A stretch of 64,000 nucleotides of DNA from Burkholderia aenigmatica. GTDB taxonomy: Bacteria; Pseudomonadota; Gammaproteobacteria; Burkholderiales; Burkholderiaceae. Positions within the stretch are counted from its first letter, which is position 1. Each line of letters begins with the position of its first letter. The notes under the pieces were generated by a model. It saw only the letters and a program-made list of their open reading frames with translations. It did no database searches and had not been told where the DNA came from. The stretch lies in the NCBI RefSeq assembly GCF_902499175.1, contig NZ_CABVQC010000004.1, positions 124,001 through 188,000 on the forward strand. Direction: 5' to 3'. Of this stretch, positions 16,662-25,801 are shown piece by piece. The position numbers were made by a program, and so were the translations under genes.

Positions 16662-19070
16662 CTATTGGAACGTGATGAACTGCGCGGACGACCACACCTT
16701 GCTGTCGTTGCGCTGCCGACCGAAGAAATACACGGGACGGTATCCGAACGATGCGTTGCGAGGCGCGACGTCGATGCTGCCTGCCAGATCGACGGGCAGC
16801 GCCTGGTCCGTCAGACGTTCGACCGCGACGAACAGCTCCGTGCCGCCGAGCGCATGCGTCGCCGTTTCGCGTGCGAGCAGTTCCGCGCCGCTGATTTCGA
16901 AGCGGAACGCGGGCGCGTGCACGAACGGATTGCGCTGCAGCGGATCGCCGACCTTCGCGAAGCTGTCGATCGTGCCTTCGACCACGATCGTCGCGGCGGC
17001 CAGATTGCCGATGTCGAGCTCGATGCTGTCCGCGTCGCCGTAGGTGTCGCTGCGGAACTCGATGTCGGTCGCGCCGGTGCGCCAGGCCGATTCCTCAAGA
17101 TGCTCGAACCCGTTCGACCCGAAGCGATGGATCGTGCCGTTGACGATCCGGATCCGGCCGCGCCACGCGGCCCAGCGATAGCGGTCGCGGATGCGTGCGC
17201 CGCCCCAGCGCACCCGGACCAGACGCTCCGCATAACCGAGTTCCGCGTGCAGGTTGCGTTCCCACAGCAAGCCGTCGTGATCGTAGGCGGCCACGTATTC
17301 CCAGCCCGATTGGCCGAGCAGCCGGTAGTCGAGCCGCGCCGGCCCTTCGTGCGCGAATGCGTCGCCTTGCCGGTGATCGCCGCAGCGAACCAGCAGCGCA
17401 CTGTGCTCGCCGGTGGTCGCCCACGTGTGCCGCGCGCGCAGGGCTTCGCCGACGTGCTGTCGATCGAGTGCGGGCGCGAGCACGCCCGTCAGCCCGCCAT
17501 GCACGCCGAACACCTGCACGCCGGGTGCGCCGCCGCCGGGCCGGCCGCGATGTTCGTCGCCGCTGGCCGCGACGCCGAGCTGATAGCCGCGTTCGATCAC
17601 GTCCTGGTACAGCCAGCCGAAATGGCCCCATGACGATGCGATTTCGACGAGGCGTTCAAGCTCCGGATGGTGCCAGTCGGGGATATAACGGCGGCCGCCG
17701 ACGTGCGGCATCACCAGATGTTGCACGGCATCGTCCGCGTATGCATCCCACAGTTCCTCGACGGGCCAGCGGCCGAGTTCGACCGCGTTCCCGTTCATGT
17801 CCTCGTTCCAGACCAGCGTACGGTTGTGCTCGCCACGCGCGTTGTACGGAAAATCTGGTCGAGCGTCGCCGAGGAACACCACGTTGTGGTCGCCGCCTGC
17901 GGTCGAGCTGCCGCACCATTCCTGCACCGGATACGCGACGAAGCGCCCCGGCTCGTTGAAGCGTTCGACCGCGTCGACGCCGAGCCGCCAGTTCTCGTCG
18001 GTGATCTGGAAATCGTTCGCGGTGTAGCCGAGCACGTCGATGCCGCCGATGTCGCGTGCGTAGCGCGCGTTGTACTCGGGGCTGTTGGTGCCGACCGTGT
18101 CATGCGCGTGCACATGAAGATCCGCATACAGCGCGCGCGGCGCGGGCAGTGACGCATCGATCGTCAGCCACGCTTCGGCCGCGCGTACGTCCGCGCGTGC
18201 GGGCACGTCGGCCACGATGCGCAGCGTGCCCGCGTCGACCGGCAGGTCGTCCACCGCGCAGCTCGCGAAGCCCGCGTCGGGCAGCGCGTGTTCGCGCCGG
18301 TAGACGATCTCGCCGCGGGCGTCATACGCAACGACACGCGCATGACCGCCGACGTCGTGGCACGCGTTGCCCCAGCGGTCCTGCAGCGACAGCCGGAACG
18401 GGGCGCGCGTGCCGGGCCGCACGAAGCGCGGGCCGTTCAGCAGCACGTCGGACGGTGCGCCGGCCCGGATGTCGATCGATACGTCGCCGGGCACCGCGAC
18501 GAAGCGCGACGTGCCGAGCGGATCGACGTAGAGCCGGAAGCGGAAGTTGTCTTCGGCGAAGGTCTGCACGCGCGTGCCGGAGCCGCGGCGGCGGTCGCCG
18601 AGGCGGATCACGATCCGGTCGCCGGCATTCACGTAGCCGTCGACGACGTCGACGATCACGGCCTTCTGGAACGGCCGCTCGTGCCCCTTCTGGTCGAAGC
18701 GCACGTTCAGCGCCTGCACGGTGGCCGGGCTTTGGCCCGGCACGAGCGGCGCCGCGTGGTATTCGGCGCTGATGTAGTTCGCGGCGCTCGGGTCGCTCGT
18801 CTGGAACAGCGCCCAGTCCGAATAGAACTTGAAGGTCGCCTTCAGCCAGCCGCCGTCGGCGATGCCGGACGAGCCGACCTCGTAGTCGAGCACGATCTCG
18901 CTCCACTCGCCGGCTTCGAGGCGCGTGACGTTGCATTGCACGCGTCCGGCGAACGGCAGGCGCTTGTGGCGCTCGTACAGGCCTTGGGGCGCGACGTGCG
19001 GGCCCAGGCGGTCGCGCAGCGCGGCGGCGCGCGCATCGACGGTATCGAGGGTGTCGTTGGATTCGTTCAT
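16662..19070 (-). CDS. PHP-domain (DUF3604-like) hydrolase, function unknown
   Basis: This is an 802-residue protein whose middle carries a PHP metal-hydrolase domain: 'ALYADLHVHAHDTVGTNSPEYNARYARDIGGIDVLGYTANDF' (about residues 312-355), with later 'DHNVVFLGD', 'HLVMPHVGGRR' and 'GVAASGDEHRGRPGGGAPG', which supply further metal ligands. The first about 300 residues and the last about 180 look like beta-sandwich domains. No signal peptide is seen, so it is probably cytoplasmic. It follows the DASS symporter gene with a 38-bp gap, so it likely processes the imported anion. A phosphoester or amide substrate is possible; none can be named from sequence. Confidence 0.72.
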   Translation of the reverse strand: MNESNDTLDTVDARAAALRDRLGPHVAPQGLYERHKRLPFAGRVQCNVTRLEAGEWSEIVLDYEVGSSGIADGGWLKATFKFYSDWALFQTSDPSAANYISAEYHAAPLVPGQSPATVQALNVRFDQKGHERPFQKAVIVDVVDGYVNAGDRIVIRLGDRRRGSGTRVQTFAEDNFRFRLYVDPLGTSRFVAVPGDVSIDIRAGAPSDVLLNGPRFVRPGTRAPFRLSLQDRWGNACHDVGGHARVVAYDARGEIVYRREHALPDAGFASCAVDDLPVDAGTLRIVADVPARADVRAAEAWLTIDASLPAPRALYADLHVHAHDTVGTNSPEYNARYARDIGGIDVLGYTANDFQITDENWRLGVDAVERFNEPGRFVAYPVQEWCGSSTAGGDHNVVFLGDARPDFPYNARGEHNRTLVWNEDMNGNAVELGRWPVEELWDAYADDAVQHLVMPHVGGRRYIPDWHHPELERLVEIASSWGHFGWLYQDVIERGYQLGVAASGDEHRGRPGGGAPGVQVFGVHGGLTGVLAPALDRQHVGEALRARHTWATTGEHSALLVRCGDHRQGDAFAHEGPARLDYRLLGQSGWEYVAAYDHDGLLWERNLHAELGYAERLVRVRWGGARIRDRYRWAAWRGRIRIVNGTIHRFGSNGFEHLEESAWRTGATDIEFRSDTYGDADSIELDIGNLAAATIVVEGTIDSFAKVGDPLQRNPFVHAPAFRFEISGAELLARETATHALGGTELFVAVERLTDQALPVDLAGSIDVAPRNASFGYRPVYFFGRQRNDSKVWSSAQFITFQ

Positions 19071-19108
19071 GGGGAATGCGAGGAGATGTCGATGGAAGAC
19101 CAGGCGAT

Positions 19109-20671
19109 TCAGTGCGCGAACGGCCAGGGCGCGCTCGCGTCCCAGACGGGAATGCCCATGTACGCGTACCACGGTGCGATCACGCAGAGGCCGTAGACGA
19201 TCGCGATCAGCACCGCCACCGCACCGACTTTCGCGTAGTCGGCCGTCGAGAACGCGCCGCTGCTGTACGCGATGACGCCCGCGGTGATCTGCGTGGGCAG
19301 CAGATACGCGAAGCTGTCGGTATCGCTGACGAGCATCGTGAACGCGACCGGATGCAGCCCGAGGCGCGGTGCGAGCGCCAGCGCGATCGGCGCGATCATC
19401 GTGACGGCCGCGACGTTGGACAGCATGCCGATGCGGATCACGTGCGTGCCGAGCATCACGATCGCGATGGCGAGCCACCAGCCGTGCCCGCGCGCGGCGA
19501 CGTAGACGTGATCGGCGGCCCAGTTCGCGAGCCCCGACGCACTGATCGCCGAAGACAGCGATAACGCACCGGCCAGCAGGAACAGCGTGCCCCAGATCGT
19601 CCGCTGTTCGACCTCGGCCCAGCCGAAGCGCAGCACGCCGGGCGCGAACAGCAGCGCCAGCGCGATCAGCGCGACGATTTCCGACGGCAGGTGATGCAGC
19701 GGCTCGGTGGCCCACAACACGGCGACGGCCGCGAACAGCGCAAGTACGGCCCAGTCGTTGCGCGCGGCGGGCGGCTGCGCACGACGCATCGCCGCGATCG
19801 CGCCGGGGCCGCCGGGAATCGCGACGGCGCGCGAGCGGAAATGGAACTGCACCCACGCTTGCGTGATCGCGAACATCCCGAGGTACGGCCACTGCAGTTT
19901 CAGCCACGTCAGGTACGAGATCCGGATGCCGAGCTGCTTCTCCAGCAAGCCGGACACGACCATGTTCGGCAGATGGGCGGTCAGGATGCACATGCCGCTG
20001 ATCATCGCGCCGTATACGAGCGTCTGGATCACGATCGCCTTGCGCGCGGCGCGCTCGCGCGGCGTTTCGCCGAACAGCCGGACGATGCCGTTCGTCACCG
20101 GCAGCAACGTCGCGGCACGGGCGTTCGCGGCCGGCACGACGAGCGCCATCACGCAGTTCACCGCGAACATCGCCCAGATCACGCCGTTGGCCGTGCGCAC
20201 CTTCAGGCGATCGAGCAGCAGCAGCGCGATGCGGCGGTCGAGCCCGCTCGCCTGCATGATCGCGGAGAACAGGAACGCGGCGAGGCACAGGAACACGACC
20301 GGCGCGGCGAAGCCGCTGGCCGCCTTCGGAAACGACGGGCTCGCGTGCGACAGCACGAGCAGCATCGGCAGCAGGATGCCGCTCACGCCGACGGGAAGCG
20401 CCTCGGTGATCCAGACGATCGCCACCCACGCGACGACGGCGAGCGTCGCCTTGCCTTCGGCCGACAGATGCGCAGGCGCAGGCAACCACCACGCGATGGC
20501 GAAGAACGCCAGCCATGCGGCGGCGAAGCCGATCGCGGCACGCCACTGTGCGCCGCGCGAGCGGCCCGTCGCGTGCGGATCGGTGCGCGGCGCTGTGGCC
20601 GGTTCGGCCCGTGTCGGCCGGCTGGCCTGCGCGCCGTCGAGCGGCGGCGTGCCGATTGCGTTGTCAGTCAC
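19109..20671 (-). CDS. SLC13/DASS-family anion symporter
   Basis: This is a 520-residue inner-membrane transporter of the divalent anion:Na+ symporter type (CitT/SdcS relatives). It has about 12 membrane segments after a 45-residue cytosolic leader. Typical stretches are 'LAVVAWVAIVWITEALPVGVSGILLPMLL' near the N terminus, 'VMALVVPAANARAATLLPVTNGIV' (first clamshell SNT-like motif region) and 'VAAVTMIAPIALALAPRLGLHP' in the second half. It is the first gene of a minus-strand operon with the PHP hydrolase. The divergent GntR gene and the shared palindrome suggest substrate-responsive repression. Confidence 0.85.
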   Translation of the reverse strand: MTDNAIGTPPLDGAQASRPTRAEPATAPRTDPHATGRSRGAQWRAAIGFAAAWLAFFAIAWWLPAPAHLSAEGKATLAVVAWVAIVWITEALPVGVSGILLPMLLVLSHASPSFPKAASGFAAPVVFLCLAAFLFSAIMQASGLDRRIALLLLDRLKVRTANGVIWAMFAVNCVMALVVPAANARAATLLPVTNGIVRLFGETPRERAARKAIVIQTLVYGAMISGMCILTAHLPNMVVSGLLEKQLGIRISYLTWLKLQWPYLGMFAITQAWVQFHFRSRAVAIPGGPGAIAAMRRAQPPAARNDWAVLALFAAVAVLWATEPLHHLPSEIVALIALALLFAPGVLRFGWAEVEQRTIWGTLFLLAGALSLSSAISASGLANWAADHVYVAARGHGWWLAIAIVMLGTHVIRIGMLSNVAAVTMIAPIALALAPRLGLHPVAFTMLVSDTDSFAYLLPTQITAGVIAYSSGAFSTADYAKVGAVAVLIAIVYGLCVIAPWYAYMGIPVWDASAPWPFAH

Positions 20672-20740
20672 TGATATGCTCCCCGTGCGTCGGGCCCCCT
20701 GAAACTGAAACGGCAGCCCCGACCGTCTGTCGAAATGTCA

Positions 20741-20752
20741 TAATACGTATTA
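20741..20752. promoter_or_regulatory. Candidate GntR/HutC operator palindrome
   Basis: TAATACGTATTA is a perfect 12-bp palindrome in the 165-bp gap between the divergent symporter and GntR-family genes. A possible sigma-70 promoter for the regulator (TTGAGC, 17 bp, TATCGA, from 20759) starts right next to it. Size and AT-rich symmetry fit a HutC-type operator. Confidence 0.55.
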
Positions 20753-20836
20753 ATACAAGTTGAGCGATCCAATTGCTTTTCATATCGATATTGAAGATCG
20801 CGCATAGCGCGGCCCTAGCACGGAAAGGAACGACCG

Positions 20837-21577
20837 ATGACGCTGGTGCGTGAGGACGCGACGTCGCTTTACGAGCAGATCGCGACGACGCTGCGCGATG
20901 AAATCGAACGCGGCGTGTACGAGCCGAGCGGCAAGTTGCCGTCCGAAGCGCAATTGAGCGCGCGTTTTCAAGTGAGCCGCGTGACCGTCAGGCTCGCGCT
21001 GGATCGGCTGACCGACGCGCACATCGTCGAGCGCAAGCAGGGCAAAGGGACCTTCGCCGCGAAGCAGCGGCTGCGGCATCGGCTCGACGTGCTGCGTGGG
21101 CTGCACGATTCGATTGCCGGGCAGGGCGCACGGGCACGAATGGAGTTGCTGCGCATGGAAGCGTGCGACGTCCCGCCGGGCCTGCGGCACGCATTCGCCG
21201 CCGACGTCACGCGCTGCGTCTATCTCGAGCGCCTGCACTGGGTCGACGACGAGCCGATCGCGCTCGCGCAGACCTGCTTGCTGCCCGATGCCGCAACCGT
21301 CACCTTCGAGCAGGCCGAGCGCATGCCGACGTATGAAGTGATGGAAGGGGTGCTTGGCTGGCGCGTCACGGATGCCGACATGTCTGTGACGGCCGTGGCC
21401 GCGCCGGAGGATATCGCGACCCGGCTCAAGACCGGAAAACAGGCGCCGCTGCTCGTGCTGCGGCGGACGTCGCGTCTGGCCGACGGCCGGACCTGCGAAT
21501 CCACCGTGTTCCATATCCGGCCTGAACGATTCGACCTCGTCGTGCGAAGCGGCGTGGAGGCGAGGTTCGTCGGCTGA
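20837..21577 (+). CDS. GntR-family (HutC-type) transcriptional regulator
   Basis: This is a 246-residue repressor-like protein. The N-terminal winged helix reads 'SLYEQIATTLRDEIERGVYEPSGKLPSEAQLSARFQVSRVTVRLALDRLTDAHIVERKQGKGTF' (residues 10-73), the GntR signature. The C-terminal UTRA ligand-binding domain includes 'CVYLERLHWVDDEPIALAQTCLLP'. A strong AAGGA site lies before the ATG. It diverges from the symporter-PHP operon and most likely controls it through the palindrome at 20741-20752. Confidence 0.9.
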   Translation: MTLVREDATSLYEQIATTLRDEIERGVYEPSGKLPSEAQLSARFQVSRVTVRLALDRLTDAHIVERKQGKGTFAAKQRLRHRLDVLRGLHDSIAGQGARARMELLRMEACDVPPGLRHAFAADVTRCVYLERLHWVDDEPIALAQTCLLPDAATVTFEQAERMPTYEVMEGVLGWRVTDADMSVTAVAAPEDIATRLKTGKQAPLLVLRRTSRLADGRTCESTVFHIRPERFDLVVRSGVEARFVG

Positions 21578-21751
21578 TGTAACGAAGGCCTGGCCGGCGG
21601 TGACGTCCAGTGTGCCGCGCCGGGGATTCGTTATTTGCGCGCGGCAGCGAAGCATCCCAGCAATCGGTATTTCGGGCGCGCCGGAGGTTGACTAAGATCA
21701 AACCCTCGGGCGGACGCCAGTATCGTCAACCGGTCCGCCCGTGCCCGGACC

Positions 21752-22837
21752 ATGGACAACCGCACAGATTCCCCTCCGCTCATTTCGCTGCCGGAAAGCG
21801 AGCATCGCCCCCTTTCGGTGCGCGCGAAGGCGCTCGTGTTCGCCGATCCCGCGTCGCGTGCCGTACTGCGCTTCGTCGAACAGATTGGGCCGAGCGCCGC
21901 GCCCGCGCTGATCCTCGGCGAGACGGGCACCGGCAAGGAGCTGGTCGCACGGCATATCCACCATGTCAGCGGCCGCACGGGCGCGTTCATCGCGGTCAAC
22001 TGCGGCGCGATCAACCCGCAGCTCGCGGAGAGCGAGCTGTTCGGCCACGAGGCTGGCGCATTCACGGGCGCGCAGGGGCGCCGCGTCGGCTATTTCGAGG
22101 AAGCGCACGGCGGTACGATCTTTCTCGACGAGATCGGCGATCTCGCGCCGCCGCTGCAGGCCAAGCTGCTGCGCGTGCTGCAGGAGGGCGAGGTGACGCG
22201 CGTCGGCGCGACGCGGGCGCGGCCGGTCGACGTGCGCGTCGTCGCGGCCACCAACGTCGATCTCGAACAGGCCGTGCTGGCCGGCAATTTCCGGATGGAC
22301 CTGTTCTACCGCATCAATCTCGCTCGCGTGCGCCTGCCGCCGCTGCGCGAGCGGCCGCAGGACATCCTGCCGCTCGCCGAGCATTTCCGCGGGCGCTATT
22401 GCGCGCAACTGAAGCGGCCGCAGCCGATGCTGTCCGAGGGCACGGTCCAGGCGCTGCACGCGTACCCGTGGCCCGGCAATATCCGCGAGCTGGAAAACGT
22501 CATGCATCTGGCGCTGCTCGTGTCGAACGGCAACCTGATCCGCCCGGAGCACCTGAAGTTCTCGGAGGCGCTCGCCGGCTATGCGCGCGCGGACGACGCG
22601 GCGGCGCTGCCGCAGGACGAGATCCGCGCGGGCGTGCGCCGCCTGTTTCGCGCGCCCGGCGAAAGCCTGCTGCGCGACATCGAGGAGCTGGTCGTGTGCG
22701 AGGCGTTCGAGCACTGCCGGTTCAGCCAGGTGCGCACCGCGGCGCTGCTCGGCGTCACGCGCAATACGATGCGCACGTTGCTCGCGCGTTACGGGCTGCT
22801 GAACGAGCAACGCCCGGAATCGGCGTTCGACAACTGA
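21752..22837 (+). CDS. sfnR: SfnR-like sigma-54-dependent activator
   Basis: This is a 361-residue bacterial enhancer-binding protein. The AAA+ core has Walker A GETGTGKE, the sigma-54 contact loop 'EAGAFTGA', Walker B '[12 protein letters not shown]' and the arginine-finger region '[20 protein letters not shown]'. A C-terminal Fis-type helix-turn-helix ends '[25 protein letters not shown]'. There is no response-regulator or GAF domain, only about 40 residues before the core, as in SfnR of Pseudomonas, which activates sulfone-use genes in sulfate limitation. It is next to five LLM flavoenzyme genes and an SfnB-like gene. Two sigma-54 promoters with palindromic sites lie at 30972-31208. The sfnR assignment rests on length, architecture and context. 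Confidence 0.82.
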   Translation: MDNRTDSPPLISLPESEHRPLSVRAKALVFADPASRAVLRFVEQIGPSAAPALILGETGTGKELVARHIHHVSGRTGAFIAVNCGAINPQLAESELFGHEAGAFTGAQGRRVGYFEEAHGGTIFLDEIGDLAPPLQAKLLRVLQEGEVTRVGATRARPVDVRVVAATNVDLEQAVLAGNFRMDLFYRINLARVRLPPLRERPQDILPLAEHFRGRYCAQLKRPQPMLSEGTVQALHAYPWPGNIRELENVMHLALLVSNGNLIRPEHLKFSEALAGYARADDAAALPQDEIRAGVRRLFRAPGESLLRDIEELVVCEAFEHCRFSQVRTAALLGVTRNTMRTLLARYGLLNEQRPESAFDN

Positions 22838-22887
22838 CGGGCCGGCGTCCCGGCGTCCCGCGTCGCGGCCGGCCGGGTCCCAGCCGA

Positions 22888-23997
22888 TCACGGCAGGCTC
22901 GTGCGTGCCAGGCGCGTGCGGACGCGCGGCAAGACATCCTCGCCCACGCGTGCCGCTTCCTCGAGGTTCGGATAGGACGACAGCAGGAACGTCTCGATGC
23001 CGAGCGCGCGGTATTCGTGGATGCGCTCGGCGACCTGGTCGTAGCTGCCGACGATCGCGGTGCCCGCGCCGCCGCGGATCAGGCCGACGCCGGCCCACAG
23101 GTTCGGATACACCTCCAGCTCGCGCAACGAGCGCAGCGCGCCGCGGCTGAGCGCGGTCTGCCGCTGCTGGCCGACCGATTCGTACGCGGCCAGCTTGCGC
23201 TGCGCGTCGACATAGGTCTGGTCGGAAATCTCGCTGAGCAATTCGTCGGCGCGCGCCCACGCGGCGCGTTCGGTCGCGCGGGCGATCACGTGCACGCGCA
23301 GCCCGAAGCTCAGCCGGCGGCCGTGCATCGCGGCCAGCGCGCGCAGCCGCGCGAGCCGCTCGCGCACGGCGTCGGGCGGCTCGCCCCACAGCAGGTACGT
23401 ATCGGCCTGGCTTGCGGCCACCTGCTCGGCAAGCGTCGACGCGCCGCCGAGATAGAGCGCGGGCGGGGTCGCGAGCGGCACGCCGGCATGCGCGGGGCTC
23501 AGCGTGTAGTAGCGGCCGGCGACGGAATGGCCGCCACCTTGCCACAGACGCCGCAGCACCCGCAGGTATTCGGACGTGCGCTGGTAGCGCGCGTCGTGAT
23601 CGAGAAAATCGCCGAGCGCGCGCTGCTCGTAGGCGCTCGAGCCGTTCACCGCGAACAGGCGCAGGCGGGCGCCGCTCATGTGCTGCAGGGTCGCGGCCTT
23701 GCGCGCGATCTGTTCGGGCTGCTCGAGCCCGGGCCGGAACGTGACGATCAACGCGATGCGCTGCGTCGCGCGCGCGAGCTGCGCGCTGACGAGCCACGGA
23801 TCCTCGAAGCCCGCGGCCATCGGCAGCAGCAGGCTGTCGAAGCCGGCAGCCTCGGCCGCGCGGGCGACGCCGCGCAGGTATTCGGGCGTCGCCTGCCGAT
23901 AGTCCTGCATGAAGGTCGGCGGGCGCGGCAGGCCGCTGTTGGCCAGATGCGGCCCGTCGCCGTTGGTGGGCAAGAACCACGCGAAATCCACGCTCAT
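22888..23997 (-). CDS. SsuD-like LLM flavin-dependent monooxygenase
   Basis: This is a 369-residue FMNH2-dependent oxygenase related to alkanesulfonate monooxygenase SsuD. Key stretches are 'DFAWFLPTNGDGPHL', 'TPEYLRGVARAAEAAGFDSLLLPMAAGFEDPWLVSAQLARATQRIALIVTFRPGLEQPEQIARKAATLQHMSGARLRLFAVNG' and C-terminal 'GTAIVGSYDQVAERIHEYRALGIETFLLSSYPNLEEAARVGEDVLP', close to the SsuD consensus. It probably desulfonates an organosulfonate to an aldehyde and sulfite. It is the last gene of the five-gene flavoenzyme operon, overlapping the gene before it by 4 bp. No flavin reductase lies nearby. Confidence 0.88.
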   Translation of the reverse strand: MSVDFAWFLPTNGDGPHLANSGLPRPPTFMQDYRQATPEYLRGVARAAEAAGFDSLLLPMAAGFEDPWLVSAQLARATQRIALIVTFRPGLEQPEQIARKAATLQHMSGARLRLFAVNGSSAYEQRALGDFLDHDARYQRTSEYLRVLRRLWQGGGHSVAGRYYTLSPAHAGVPLATPPALYLGGASTLAEQVAASQADTYLLWGEPPDAVRERLARLRALAAMHGRRLSFGLRVHVIARATERAAWARADELLSEISDQTYVDAQRKLAAYESVGQQRQTALSRGALRSLRELEVYPNLWAGVGLIRGGAGTAIVGSYDQVAERIHEYRALGIETFLLSSYPNLEEAARVGEDVLPRVRTRLARTSLP

Positions 23998-24746
23998 GCA
24001 TCCCCTCGTCGGCGGTTCGCCCGCTGCGCGGCGCGCGCGCGGCGCGCAGCGTCGAACCGGATCGTGCGCCGGAGCACGATGCCGGCCGGCGGGGGCGCGA
24101 GGCCGCGTGCGCGATACGCGTGTTCGACGGCCGCCGCGAGCGGCGGCGCGCTCGCGGGCACCAGCAGCCCGTCGCACCACGACGCGGCGAACGCGATCTC
24201 GTGCCGCTCCGCGACCGACCAGTAGACGGGCGGCTGCTGCGCGGCGAGATCCGGCAGGCGGGCATGCTCCGCGCGGTAGTAGGTGCCGCGATACTGCAGC
24301 GGCGACTCGGTCGCCCACAGCGCGTGCAGGATCGACAGGAATTCGGCGCTGCGCGCGAGCCGCTGGTCGCGGTTCAGGTGCATCGCGCGGTCGGTCGCGT
24401 CGACGTCCGCCGCATCGGCTTCGACGGCGAGCCATGCGCGGCCGCGGCTCAGCGACTGCAGGCTCTGCGCGAGATGCGCGGCGGCGACGGGCAGCATCGC
24501 GCCCGCCTGCAGCGTCACCATCACGCGCAGCGCCGGCAGCGCGTCGACGAGCGCGGCGGCCGCCATCCACGGATCGGGGCCGGTGCGCTGCACGGGCAGC
24601 AGGATCGCGTCGCAGCCGGCCGCCACGCCGGCCTCGGCGATCGCGATCCAGTCGGCCGCCGGATCGCGCCGCGTGGCGTTGCAGCCGGTGCCGCTACCGA
24701 TGTCGTAGCCGGTATCGAGCCGCAGCAACAGACGCGGCGCGCTCAT
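23994..24746 (-). CDS. Short LLM-family flavoprotein
   Basis: This 250-residue member of the luciferase-like fold is about 100 residues shorter than its neighbours. It begins 'LLLRLDTGYDIGSGTGC' and keeps 'DWIAIAEAGVAAGCDAILLPVQRTGPDPWMAAAALVDALPALRVMVTLQAGAMLPVAAAHLAQSLQSLSRGRAWLAVE', the LLM barrel half, and 'FLSILHALW'. The usual C-terminal half with the 'ALxAGAxTFxLS' helix is missing. It could be a non-catalytic partner subunit (as LuxB is to LuxA) or a small stand-alone enzyme. It overlaps both neighbours by 4 bp, so it is translated with them. Confidence 0.72.
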   Translation of the reverse strand: MSAPRLLLRLDTGYDIGSGTGCNATRRDPAADWIAIAEAGVAAGCDAILLPVQRTGPDPWMAAAALVDALPALRVMVTLQAGAMLPVAAAHLAQSLQSLSRGRAWLAVEADAADVDATDRAMHLNRDQRLARSAEFLSILHALWATESPLQYRGTYYRAEHARLPDLAAQQPPVYWSVAERHEIAFAASWCDGLLVPASAPPLAAAVEHAYRARGLAPPPAGIVLRRTIRFDAARRARAAQRANRRRGDA

Positions 24747-25801
24747 GCAGCGGCCTGCGCCGGCTGCCAGCCGAGCGCCGGCGCAATCGTTTCCGCGAGC
24801 GTGCGCAGCCGCGCCAGCGCGTCGTCGAGCGATGAGCTTTCCGATTGCACGACCGGCAGGAAATAGTCGGCGAACGGGAACAGCGCCGGGTCGCCGCGCA
24901 GGCTTTCGATCACGTCGTCCGGATGGCCGTAATGGACGTTCAGCAGCCGCACGATCTGCTCGGGCTCGGTCACGTCGGGATGGCCGCTCGCCGCGAGCCA
25001 CGGGATATGCCGCACGACGTCGGGCGCCAGCGCGGCGAGCGCGGTGCGACGGTCCCGCGCGGGAAACACCGCGCGTACCACGCCGATGCGGGGCCGCGCT
25101 GCGTCGGCGTTCGCGCGTTCGCGCCATGCGTCGAGATACGCGTGCGCGAGCGGCAACTGCACGGTGCGCGGATCGTGCACGGCGGTACCGAGCAGCAGGC
25201 CGTTGCCGTGCCGTGCGGCGAACCGCGCACCGTCGGGCGACGCGTGCGAATGCCACAGGCGTTCGCGCACGCCCGGCGCCGCGGGCTGCAGCACGAGCGG
25301 CGGCGCATCATCAGCGGCGCCGCGCGCGACCGGCTGGCCGGCGAGCGCATCCTGCAGGCGTTCGAGCGCGGCCGCGAAGCGCGCCTGGCGCGTGTCGACG
25401 TCGAAGCCGAACGCGGCGAACGCGTCGAGGTTCGCGCCGCCGCTGCCGAGCCCGAGTTGCAGCCGGCCGCCCGCCAGCGCATCGAGTACCGCCGCATCCT
25501 CGGCGAGCCGCAGCGGATCCTCGAGCGACAGCGTGACGATGCCGGTGCCGAGCTCGATGCGGCGCGTGCGTTGCGCGACGGCGGCCAGCAGCACGAGCGG
25601 CGACGGCAGCCGGCCGTACTCCGCGCGGAAATGATGCTGCGCGACGAAGCCGCCGTCGAAGCCGAGCTGTTCCGCCGCGACGAACAGCGTCTCGAGATCC
25701 GCGTACACGCGGCGCGCGTCGCCGGCGCCGTGCACGTGCGTGAGAAAGCCGAGCTTGAACGGCCGGCGCGCGGCCGGTGCGGGGGAGGACGAATGGGTCA
25801 T
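24743..25801 (-). CDS. LLM flavin-dependent oxidoreductase (KPN_01858-like)
   Basis: This is a 352-residue LLM oxidoreductase. 'FKLGFLTHVHGAGDARRVYADLETLFVAAEQLGFDGGFVAQHHFRAEYGRLPSPLVLLAAVAQRTRRIELGTGIVTLSLEDPLRLAEDAAVLDALAGGRLQLGLGSGG' gives the whole N-terminal barrel with the family 'AQHHF' and 'GSG' motifs. From recall it resembles the KPN_01858 type, which is typically found next to peptide-type ABC transporters, and one lies here at 32487-37642. Substrate unknown. It is about 40% similar by eye to the next gene upstream, suggesting duplication. It has 4-bp overlaps on both sides. Confidence 0.8.
   Translation of the reverse strand: MTHSSSPAPAARRPFKLGFLTHVHGAGDARRVYADLETLFVAAEQLGFDGGFVAQHHFRAEYGRLPSPLVLLAAVAQRTRRIELGTGIVTLSLEDPLRLAEDAAVLDALAGGRLQLGLGSGGANLDAFAAFGFDVDTRQARFAAALERLQDALAGQPVARGAADDAPPLVLQPAAPGVRERLWHSHASPDGARFAARHGNGLLLGTAVHDPRTVQLPLAHAYLDAWRERANADAARPRIGVVRAVFPARDRRTALAALAPDVVRHIPWLAASGHPDVTEPEQIVRLLNVHYGHPDDVIESLRGDPALFPFADYFLPVVQSESSSLDDALARLRTLAETIAPALGWQPAQAAA

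Noticed and set aside
22838..22887. Bidirectional terminator between sfnR and the LLM operon
   Set aside because: The gap is GC-rich with partial GGCCGG pairing but no U-tract, so I cannot call it.
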